10,646 bases of DNA from CAIOSQ01 sp044359885 (GTDB taxonomy: Bacteria; Pseudomonadota; Alphaproteobacteria; CACIAM-22H2): positions 1 through 10,646 of the forward strand of contig JBIKLI010000135.1 in the NCBI GenBank assembly GCA_044359885.1, written 5' to 3'. Positions 1 to 5,300 of this stretch are shown one piece after another. A program made the position numbers and the translations under genes. Position 1 is the first letter of the stretch; every line of letters begins with the position of its first letter. The notes beneath the pieces were generated by a model that was given only the letters and a program-made list of their open reading frames with translations, was not told the DNA's origin and did no database searches.

Positions 1-789
1 GGACACATGCTCTACGGCGTCCAGGCGGCGACGCGGCGCATCGCCCGGCTTCCCGTGCTGACCACCGCGCTGCGCGGCCCGCTGGCCTTCCGCCCCGGCG
101 CTCTCGACGCCGGCTCCGGCCCGCTGTGCGCGACGATCGGCGCCTTGCAGCGGCGCTGGCCGCATCTGCTGATCTGCGCGCCCGATCTGGCCGACGGACC
201 GGCGACGACCGCGGCGCTGCGGGCGTGCCGGCTGCGGCAGGTCTTCACGCCGCAGGCCTTCGCGCGCGTCGACCTTTCGGGCGACAGCCTGGCGCTGCGA
301 CGGCGCCTCGACGGCAAGTGGCGCAACCGGCTGGTCAAGGCGGAGGCCGCGGGGCTGCGCGTCGAGGTCGCGCGCGGCGGCGCCGCGCTCACCTGGCTCT
401 GCGCCGCCCATCAGCGGACGATGACGGCGCGGCGCTTCAAGGGGCTGCCGTCGGACTTCCTGGCCGATCTGGCCGCGGCCAGCGCGCGCCGCGACGTGTT
501 CGTGTGCGTGGCCGAACGCCGGCGCGAGACCCTGGCGGCGGCCCTGTTCCTGCGCCACGGTGCCGGCGCCACCTATGTCGCCGCCGCGGCCGAGGCGCCG
601 GGCCGGGCCGCGCATGCCGGCACGCTGCTGCTCTGGCGGGGGCTGGTCGCGCTCCAGGAGGCCGGTGCGACGGGCTGCGAGCTTGGTCCCGTCGATACCG
701 ATCGCGCCCCCGGCCTCGCCCGTTTCAAGCTCGGCGCCGCCGCCTCGCTCGTCGTCCCCTGCGGCACCTGGACGCCGTCGCCGCTCTGA
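1..789 (+). CDS. FemAB/GNAT-like N-acyltransferase, 5' end cut by window
   Basis: The frame is open from the first base. The first ATG (position 7) is probably internal, because the sequence from there starts in the middle of the fold: the motif LRGPLAF resembles the end of the first half-domain of FemAB-like (Acetyltransf_6/BioF2-like) proteins. A basic segment KWRNRLVKAEAAGL, about 100 residues from the ATG, is the family's typical R-N-x-x-x-K-A-x-x-x-G signature. It is followed by a second GNAT-like half with AALFLRHGAGATYVAAAA and an RFKLG-type C-terminal motif. Such enzymes transfer an aminoacyl or acyl group from a carrier to an amine, often in cell-envelope or exopolysaccharide work; the substrate here is unknown. 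Fourteen bases separate its TGA from the next gene's ATG, which suggests one transcript. Family assignment is fairly safe; the specific role is not. Confidence 0.75.
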   Translation, partial: GHMLYGVQAATRRIARLPVLTTALRGPLAFRPGALDAGSGPLCATIGALQRRWPHLLICAPDLADGPATTAALRACRLRQVFTPQAFARVDLSGDSLALRRRLDGKWRNRLVKAEAAGLRVEVARGGAALTWLCAAHQRTMTARRFKGLPSDFLADLAAASARRDVFVCVAERRRETLAAALFLRHGAGATYVAAAAEAPGRAAHAGTLLLWRGLVALQEAGATGCELGPVDTDRAPGLARFKLGAAASLVVPCGTWTPSPL

Positions 790-790
790 G

Positions 791-796
791 AAAAGG
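791..796 (+). promoter_or_regulatory. Ribosome binding site of the PLP-enzyme gene
   Basis: AAAAGG lies 7 nt before the ATG at 804, in the short gap after the acyltransferase stop. It supports 804 as the start rather than the longer in-frame opening that runs back to 126. Confidence 0.55.
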
Positions 797-803
797 TCTC
801 CGC

Positions 804-2012
804 ATGGCCAGCCATTTCACCGCAACCTGCCGGACCTGCGACACCGAAGCTGCGCTCTCCCGGCTGCGCTGCGCCGCTTGCGGGGGCGCGCTCGGCTTCT
901 CGTACGCCGCGCCAGCCGACTGGCCCGCGCATGCCGGACGGGTCTGGGACCATGCCGCGATGCTGCCGCTGCCGCGCGGGATCGCCCCCGTCACGCTCGG
1001 CGAAGGCGGCACACCGCTGGTCGCCGCGGCGCGCGACCGCGTCGCGCGGGTCTGGTGGAAATGCGAGGGAGCGAACCCGACCGGGTCGCAGAAGGACCGC
1101 GCCATTTCCGTCGCGATCACTCATGCCCGTGCGATCGGCGCCCGGCGCGTCGCCGTCGCCTCCACGGGCAGCGTCGGCCTCGCCTGCGCGGCGTACAGCG
1201 CGCGCGCCGGGCTGCCCTGCATGATCCTGATGCCGCGCGACACGCCGGCCGAACGCATGAAGCCGATGCTGGCCTTCGGCGCCAAGGTCGCGGCGCTGGA
1301 CACGACCTTCGAGGCGATCGAACGCCTTCTGCGCGCGCTCGACCCGGGCTGGTATCAGGCCAGCACGATCGCGGCACTGTCGCCCTATCAGGCCGAAGGA
1401 CCCAAGACGATCGCCTACGAGGTCGTCGCGCAGCTCGGCCGCGCACCCGACTGGTTCGTCGTGCCGGTGGGCGGCGGCGGCACGCTGGCGGGCATCTGGC
1501 GCGGCTTCCAGGATCTGCGTCGCCTGGGGCGCATCGACCGGCTGCCACGAATGGTCAGCGTCCAGACCGCGACCTTCAACGCGCTGGAGATCGGGCTCGC
1601 GCGCGGCCTCGCGACGATGGACGAACTCGCCGCCGTCGCCGCCGACGAGTCCCGGGACACGATCGCCCGCAACCTCAAGCACGGCGTTCCCCCCGACGCG
1701 CTCGCGGCGCTGGCGGCGCTTCGCGAGAGCGACGGCGCGGCGATCTCCGTCGACGAGTCGGCGATCCGGCGCTGGCATCTGCGGCTTGCCGCCGAAGAAG
1801 GGATCTTCGCCGAGCCAAGCTGCGCCGCCGCCCCGGCGGGGATCGAGAAGCTGGTCGCCGCCGGCCGGATCGGGCACGGCGACAGCGTCGTGGCGCTGAT
1901 CACGGGCTCGGGCCTGCGCGAACCCGGTGCGTTGCCGCCGGCGACGCCGATCGCCCTGCCGGCGACGACGACGGCCGCGGATCTCGACCGTCTGGTGCCG
2001 CCCGCAGATTGA
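804..2012 (+). CDS. Threonine-synthase-like PLP-dependent (fold type II) enzyme
   Basis: The protein has 402 residues. An N-terminal zinc-ribbon-like segment (C9, C12, C23, C26) precedes a fold type II PLP domain, as in many archaeal-type threonine synthases. The PLP lysine is K97 in NPTGSQKDRA, the phosphate-binding glycine loop is GGGGT (223-227), and the C-terminus carries the ITGSGL motif common in threonine synthases. Two motif positions depart from the family: Q96 sits where GSFKDR normally has Phe, and S123 sits where STGN normally has Asn. Threonine synthase converts O-phosphohomoserine to threonine. Because of these changes and the acyltransferase partner, a different beta-replacement or elimination reaction is possible, so I give no gene symbol. 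The start at 804 follows an AAAAGG ribosome binding site and places the Cys4 cluster at the N-terminus. Confidence 0.85.
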   Translation: MASHFTATCRTCDTEAALSRLRCAACGGALGFSYAAPADWPAHAGRVWDHAAMLPLPRGIAPVTLGEGGTPLVAAARDRVARVWWKCEGANPTGSQKDRAISVAITHARAIGARRVAVASTGSVGLACAAYSARAGLPCMILMPRDTPAERMKPMLAFGAKVAALDTTFEAIERLLRALDPGWYQASTIAALSPYQAEGPKTIAYEVVAQLGRAPDWFVVPVGGGGTLAGIWRGFQDLRRLGRIDRLPRMVSVQTATFNALEIGLARGLATMDELAAVAADESRDTIARNLKHGVPPDALAALAALRESDGAAISVDESAIRRWHLRLAAEEGIFAEPSCAAAPAGIEKLVAAGRIGHGDSVVALITGSGLREPGALPPATPIALPATTTAADLDRLVPPAD

Positions 2013-2019
2013 CGACCGG

Positions 2020-2553
2020 TCAGCCGGCGATCCCGGCGTCGCGATACTCGGCGGCCAGCGCCGCATAGCGCGGGGCCGCGGCGCGGAGGTCGGCGAGCTC
2101 GGCGTCGCCGATGCGGCGGACGAAACGCGCCGGCGTGCCCGCCCACAGCTCGCCCGCGCCCACGCGCTTGCCGGGCGTCACCAGCGCCCCGGCCGCCACC
2201 ATGCCGCCGCCGGCGACGACGGCACCGTCCATGACGCAGGCCTTCATGCCGACGAAGGCACCGTCCTCGATCGTGCAGCCGTGGATCATGGCCATATGGC
2301 CGATCAGCACGTCGTCGCCGATGATCGTCCCGAACCGCGCGCGCGTGACATGCACCACGCTGCCGTCCTGGATGTTGGTGCCGCGGCCGACCCTGATCAG
2401 ATTGACGTCGCCGCGCAGGATCGTGCCGAACCACAGGCTGGACCCGGCTCCGATCTCGACGTCGCCGATGACCGTCGCGCCGGGCGCCAGCCAGGCCGTG
2501 GCATCGATCTTCGGCGCGATGCCGCGCCAGGGCCTGACCAGCGCGCCACTCAC
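2020..2553 (-). CDS. Gamma-carbonic-anhydrase-like hexapeptide-repeat protein
   Basis: The protein has 177 residues, the normal size for the YrdA/PaaY/CaiE branch. Most of it is left-handed beta-helix hexapeptide repeat (about residues 18-140), and the C-terminus is a helix rich in Ala, Arg and Tyr. The three histidines expected to bind zinc are H68, H86 and H91 (the last two in GHMAMIH). R47, D49 and Q62 match the conserved Arg, Asp and Gln of gamma-class enzymes. The fold normally forms trimers with the metal between subunits. It may hydrate CO2, but many family members have weak or no such activity and PaaY is a thioesterase. The GTG start overlaps the argC stop as GTGA, implying translational coupling. 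Its stop lies 7 nt from the convergent PLP-enzyme stop. Confidence 0.9.
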   Translation of the reverse strand: MSGALVRPWRGIAPKIDATAWLAPGATVIGDVEIGAGSSLWFGTILRGDVNLIRVGRGTNIQDGSVVHVTRARFGTIIGDDVLIGHMAMIHGCTIEDGAFVGMKACVMDGAVVAGGGMVAAGALVTPGKRVGAGELWAGTPARFVRRIGDAELADLRAAAPRYAALAAEYRDAGIAG

Positions 2554-3491
2554 GAAAGCCCCAGCATCATCTCGAGCGACTGCACCGCGGCCCCCGAAGC
2601 GCCCTTGCCGAGATTGTCGAGCCGCGCCACCAGCACGGCCTGTCGATGCGCCTCGGAGCCGAACACCCGCAGCTCCATGCGATTGCCGCCGTTGAGCGCC
2701 TCGGGCTCGATCCGGTCGTAGCCCTTCGCCGCCGGATCCACGGGAACGACCGAAACGGACGGGCTGCCGGCATAGCGCCGCGCCAGCGAGGCATGCAGGT
2801 CGCCCGGACGCGGCCGGCCCGGCAGATCGTCGAGATGCAGCGGGATGCTGACCAGCATCCCGCAGCGGTAACTGGCGACCGAGGGCACGAAGATCGGGCG
2901 CCGCGTCAGCCCGGAATGGAGCTGCAGCTCCGGCAGGTGCTTGTGCGCGAAGCCGAGACCATAGAGCTCGAAGGCCGGCGCCTGGCCGCTCTCGTAGGCC
3001 TCGATCATGGACTTTCCGCCCCCGGAATAACCGCTGACCGCGTTGATCGCGACCGGATGATCGGCCGCGAGCAGACCGTCGTCGACCAGCGGCCGCAGCA
3101 GGGCGATCGCCCCGGTCGGATAGCAGCCGGGATTCGCCACGCGGCGCGCGGCGCGCACCGCCGCCGCCTGTCCGGGCGACAACTCGGGAAAGCCGTAGAC
3201 CCAGCCCGGCGCCGTGCGATGCGCCGTGCTGGCGTCGATGATCCGCGGTCCCGGCGTGCCGAGCCCGTCGGCGATCGCCACCGCTTCCCGGGCCGCGTCG
3301 TCGGGCAGGCACAGGATGACGACGTCCACCGACGCCATCATCGCGCGCCGCGCGGCCGGATCCTTGCGCTGCTCGCTGGCGATCGACTTGACCGCGATCG
3401 CGGGGTGGGCTTCGAGGCGCTGCCGGATGCCGAGCCCGGTGGTTCCGGCTTCGCCGTCGATGAACACGCTGTGGCGTGGAGTGGCGCTCAT
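2550..3491 (-). CDS. argC: N-acetyl-gamma-glutamyl-phosphate reductase (type 2 ArgC)
   Basis: This cytoplasmic enzyme reduces N-acetyl-glutamyl-5-phosphate to the semialdehyde with NADPH, the third step of arginine synthesis. The 313 residues match the short type 2 form found in alphaproteobacteria. The N-terminus has the nucleotide-binding sequence FIDGEAGTTGLGIRQRL. The catalytic cysteine is C123 in ANPGCYPTG. GYSGGGKSM (about residues 154-162) and HKHLPE (about 183-188), with a probable catalytic histidine, follow. The C-terminal LDNLGKGASGAAVQ is also a family signature. The start is well fixed: AGGAGG stands 8 nt before the ATG. The open frame runs further back to 3824, but that part is the antisense of rpsI. 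The gene overlaps the downstream gamma-carbonic-anhydrase-like gene by 4 nt and is separated from rpsI by a terminator. Confidence 0.96.
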   Translation of the reverse strand: MSATPRHSVFIDGEAGTTGLGIRQRLEAHPAIAVKSIASEQRKDPAARRAMMASVDVVILCLPDDAAREAVAIADGLGTPGPRIIDASTAHRTAPGWVYGFPELSPGQAAAVRAARRVANPGCYPTGAIALLRPLVDDGLLAADHPVAINAVSGYSGGGKSMIEAYESGQAPAFELYGLGFAHKHLPELQLHSGLTRRPIFVPSVASYRCGMLVSIPLHLDDLPGRPRPGDLHASLARRYAGSPSVSVVPVDPAAKGYDRIEPEALNGGNRMELRVFGSEAHRQAVLVARLDNLGKGASGAAVQSLEMMLGLS

Positions 3492-3499
3492 GTCGCGAA

Positions 3500-3505
3500 C
3501 CTCCT
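3500..3505 (-). promoter_or_regulatory. Strong ribosome binding site of argC
   Basis: On the minus strand this reads AGGAGG, a full Shine-Dalgarno match, 8 nt upstream of the ATG at 3491. It decides the argC start. Confidence 0.85.
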
Positions 3506-3513
3506 GAGGCGCA

Positions 3514-3537
3514 GGACCGGCTGGCGCCGCCGGTTCC
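3514..3537 (-). other. Hairpin in the argC leader
   Basis: GGACCGGC (3514-3521) pairs with GCCGGTTCC (3529-3537), leaving one bulged base and a 7-nt loop. It lies between the rpsI terminator and the argC ribosome binding site, so it would fold in the 5' leader of an argC transcript. No clear -35/-10 pair was found in this gap. It could be a leader structure or simply GC-rich symmetry. Confidence 0.35.
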
Positions 3538-3547
3538 GCTGAAATGA

Positions 3548-3580
3548 AAAAGGGGCGTTCCGGCGAGGAGCGCCCCTTTT
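3548..3580 (-). terminator. Rho-independent terminator of the rplM-rpsI operon
   Basis: On the minus strand AAAAGGGGCG pairs with CGCCCCTTTT over 10 bp. Four more pairs (one a G-U) close it to a 5-nt loop. The right arm runs into TTTTT followed by CATTTC, giving the U-rich tail. It begins about 40 nt after the rpsI stop (3623), the expected place. The plus strand also has Ts on its side, but no plus-strand gene ends here. It should separate ribosomal-protein transcription from argC. Confidence 0.88.
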
Positions 3581-3622
3581 CCTTCGGACACGCCCCGCGA
3601 CGGGGCCGACGCGCGCGGCGCG

Positions 3623-4147
3623 TCAGCGCTTCGAGAACTGGAAGCTGCGTCGCGCCTTGGCGCGGCCGTATTTCTTGCGCTCGACCACGCGGCTGTCGCG
3701 GGTCAGGAAGCCGACCTGCTTGAGCAGCTTGCGCAGCGCCGGCTCGTAGAGGGTGAGCGCCTTGGAGATGCCATGCCGCACCGCGCCGGCCTGGCCCGAA
3801 AGCCCGCCGCCGACGACCGTGCACATGACATCGAACTGATTGACCCGGTCCGAGACCAGGAACGGCTGCTGGATGATCATGCGCAGCACGGGGCGCGCGA
3901 AATAGGTCTGCGCGTCGCGCCCGTTGATGGTGATGCGACCCTTGCCCGCCTTCACCCAGACCCGGGCGACGGCGTTCTTGCGCTTGCCGGTGGCATAGGC
4001 GCGGCCCTTGGCATCGCGCTGCGGCGCGGGCAGCGCCTGTTCGCCGGTCGCGGCGCCCTGCGCAGCCGCGACGGCGGCGTTGGCAAGGGCCAGATCGGCG
4101 AGGCTGCGGGTACGGGTCAGCGTGGTGCCCGTCGTCTTCTCGGCCAT
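3623..4147 (-). CDS. rpsI: 30S ribosomal protein S9
   Basis: S9 sits in the head of the small ribosomal subunit, and its C-terminal tail reaches toward the tRNA in the P site. The 174 residues end in the hallmark basic tail RRSFQFSKR. The core begins near residue 52 with ATGKRKNAVARVW and includes the GGGLSGQAGAVRHGISKAL motif (about residues 113-131). The first 50 or so residues are an Ala-rich extension absent from the roughly 130-residue E. coli protein. Extensions of this kind are usual in alphaproteobacterial S9, though this one is on the long side. Only 4 nt separate the gene from the rplM stop, so the two are translated from one message. A strong terminator follows the gene. Confidence 0.98.
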   Translation of the reverse strand: MAEKTTGTTLTRTRSLADLALANAAVAAAQGAATGEQALPAPQRDAKGRAYATGKRKNAVARVWVKAGKGRITINGRDAQTYFARPVLRMIIQQPFLVSDRVNQFDVMCTVVGGGLSGQAGAVRHGISKALTLYEPALRKLLKQVGFLTRDSRVVERKKYGRAKARRSFQFSKR

Positions 4148-4151
4148 GGGT

Positions 4152-4625
4152 TCACGCGCTCCGCTTGTTCTTGGGGTTCATGCCGGCGACATCGAGCGGC
4201 TTGGGATTCTGCGCCGCATGCGGGTGCTCGGGACCCGCATAGACCTTGAGGTTGCCCATCTGGCCGCGGGCCAGCGGCGAGTCCTTCTTCATCATCCGCT
4301 CGACGGCGCGCAGGATCAGTTTCTGCGGCGTCTTGCCGGCCAGCGTCTGGCGCGGCGTGCGCTCCTTGACCCCGCCCGGGAAGCCGGTGTGGTAATGGAA
4401 AACCTTGTCGTTCATCTTGTTGCCGGTCAGCCGGACCTTCTCGGCGTTGATGATCACGACATTGTCCCCGCAATCGACATGCGGGGTGAAACCGGGCTTG
4501 TGCTTGCCCTTGAGGCGCAGCGCCACGATCGAGGCAAGGCGGCCCAGCACGACGCCGTCGGCGTCGATCAGGATCCACGACTTGTCCTTGGCCGCGGCGG
4601 CGGTGGTCATCGAGTAGGTTTTCAT
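4152..4625 (-). CDS. rplM: 50S ribosomal protein L13
   Basis: L13 is an early-assembling large-subunit protein that binds 23S rRNA. The 157 residues contain the family core WILIDADGVVLGRLASIVA (17-35), the KHKPGFTPHVDCGD segment (41-54), and NKMNDKVFHYHTGFPGG (69-85). They end in LKVYAGPEHPHAAQNP, the usual L13 C-terminus. The ATG at 4625 gives the N-terminus MKTYS, typical of alphaproteobacteria. The longer open frame back to 4769 runs across the promoter and is not coding. The ribosome binding site is weak (AGGG about 13 nt upstream). The gene is first in the rplM-rpsI operon, with a clear promoter and a leader hairpin upstream. Confidence 0.98.
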   Translation of the reverse strand: MKTYSMTTAAAAKDKSWILIDADGVVLGRLASIVALRLKGKHKPGFTPHVDCGDNVVIINAEKVRLTGNKMNDKVFHYHTGFPGGVKERTPRQTLAGKTPQKLILRAVERMMKKDSPLARGQMGNLKVYAGPEHPHAAQNPKPLDVAGMNPKNKRSA

Positions 4626-4655
4626 CGGGTTCGGAGCCCTGGTTGCGCGGTCGTC

Positions 4656-4676
4656 CGCGCCACGGGGGGTGGCGCG
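4656..4676 (-). other. Perfect 8-bp hairpin at the 5' end of the rplM leader RNA
   Basis: CGCGCCAC (4656-4663) and GTGGCGCG (4669-4676) are perfect inverted repeats around a 5-nt loop, read as CCCCC on the minus strand. With the predicted start of transcription near 4680, the hairpin would form almost at the 5' end of an approximately 55-nt leader. In E. coli the rplM-rpsI operon is controlled by L13 acting on its own leader; whether this hairpin does the same is inference. It may instead protect the 5' end from decay. Confidence 0.55.
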
Positions 4677-4686
4677 AAGGCGGCGG

Positions 4687-4715
4687 AGTATCCGCATCGT
4701 CCCCCGCCGGGTCAA
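4687..4715 (-). promoter_or_regulatory. Sigma-70-type promoter of rplM-rpsI
   Basis: On the minus strand TTGACC (4710-4715) and GATACT (4687-4692) are separated by exactly 17 nt, close to consensus and unusual in this GC-rich background. Transcription would start near 4680, about 55 nt before the rplM ATG. The placement directly upstream of a highly expressed operon supports it. Confidence 0.75.
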
Positions 4716-4768
4716 CCGGAAAGCAGCCTGCGCAGGCATTTTCGTGCACGGTACGATGATACCACGCA

Positions 4769-4789
4769 CCGGCGTTCCGGCGGCGCCGG
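4769..4789 (-). terminator. Possible weak terminator after the thioesterase gene
   Basis: CCGGCG (4769-4774) pairs with CGCCGG (4784-4789) around a 9-nt loop, 1 nt beyond the thioesterase stop. No run of U follows on the minus strand, so it would at best be a weak or factor-dependent terminator. Reading through from the thioesterase gene into rplM is possible. Confidence 0.25.
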
Positions 4790-4790
4790 C

Positions 4791-5219
4791 CTAGCCGCGC
4801 GGCGGGATCGAATAGGTCCCGGTGACATGCGCGACAAGGTCCTCCTCGCCGTCCGAGCGCAAGGACACCTCGGACACCGCCAGACGCTTGCCGAGCTTGA
4901 GCAGCCGCGCCTCGGCAAGCACGTCGCGCGGCCCCGGCTTGCGCAGGAAGTTGATGTTGAGGTTGGTGGTCACCGCCAGGGCGACCTCACCGATCGCCGA
5001 CAGCACGGCCGCGTACATCGCATAGTCCGCCACCGCCATCAGCACCGGACCGGCGATGGTGCCGCCGGGGCGCAGGAAGCTCCCCGAATAGGGTGCCCGG
5101 CAGACCGCATGGCCATGGCCGAGATGATCGACCCGGAAACCGAGCTGGGCCGCGATCGGCAGATCTCGCGCGACCAGCGCGTCGAACTGCGCGCGCGTGA
5201 GGAGCGGTTCGCGATCCAT
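4791..5219 (-). CDS. PaaI-family hotdog-fold acyl-CoA thioesterase
   Basis: The protein has 142 residues, a normal single-hotdog length. The central motif FLRPGGTIAGPVLMAVAD (48-65) covers the long hotdog helix, and D65 stands where PaaI-type enzymes keep a catalytic acid. TTNLNINFLRKP (84-95) is a strong PaaI-family signature, and the end (VAHVTGTYSIP) is the last strand. Such enzymes hydrolyse acyl-CoA thioesters in the cytoplasm; the substrate is not evident. The start at 5219 has an AAAGG-like site upstream. The gene diverges from the crotonase-like gene across 81 nt, and rplM lies downstream in the same direction. The arrangement thioesterase-rplM-rpsI is one I associate with other alphaproteobacteria, from memory. 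Confidence 0.88.
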   Translation of the reverse strand: MDREPLLTRAQFDALVARDLPIAAQLGFRVDHLGHGHAVCRAPYSGSFLRPGGTIAGPVLMAVADYAMYAAVLSAIGEVALAVTTNLNINFLRKPGPRDVLAEARLLKLGKRLAVSEVSLRSDGEEDLVAHVTGTYSIPPRG

Positions 5220-5235
5220 GAGCCGGCCTTTCGCC

Positions 5236-5264
5236 TTGAATTCGCCGCCTGCCGGGCAGCAAAT
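5236..5264 (+). promoter_or_regulatory. Possible promoter of the crotonase-like operon
   Basis: TTGAAT (5236-5241) is followed after 17 nt by GCAAAT (5259-5264) in the only AT-rich patch of the divergent gap. The -10 is a poor match. It would give a leader of roughly 30 nt before the ATG at 5301. Confidence 0.3.
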
Positions 5265-5274
5265 AGCGCCCGGC
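5251..5274. promoter_or_regulatory. Dyad in the divergent thioesterase/crotonase gap (candidate operator)
   Basis: GCCGGGC (5251-5257) and GCCCGGC (5268-5274) form a perfect 7-bp inverted repeat around an AT-rich 10-bp centre. The repeat overlaps the candidate -10 of the rightward promoter and sits in the 81-bp gap between two divergent acyl-CoA genes. Size and spacing suit a dimeric repressor, but chance symmetry is not excluded in GC-rich DNA. Confidence 0.35.
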
Positions 5275-5288
5275 GCCTCGCCGTGTCC

Positions 5289-5293
5289 AGGAG
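5289..5293 (+). promoter_or_regulatory. Ribosome binding site of the crotonase-like gene
   Basis: AGGAG stands 7 nt before the ATG at 5301. It fixes the start of the crotonase-like gene inside a much longer open frame that begins at 4008. Confidence 0.75.
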
Positions 5294-5300
5294 CACGCCC

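Noticed and set aside
126..803. In-frame extension of the PLP-enzyme frame 226 codons upstream of the ATG at 804
   Set aside because: It overlaps the acyltransferase gene in another frame, is rich in Arg and Ala without motifs, and the real start has a ribosome binding site and the Cys4 cluster.
573..2066. 497-codon minus-strand opening across the PLP-enzyme gene
   Set aside because: Its composition is typical of a shadow frame; the plus strand carries the PLP lysine and glycine loop.
4008..5300. Long plus-strand opening ahead of the crotonase-like gene
   Set aside because: It is antisense to rpsI, rplM and the thioesterase gene, and runs through the rplM promoter; the translation is low complexity, and AGGAG marks the start at 5301.
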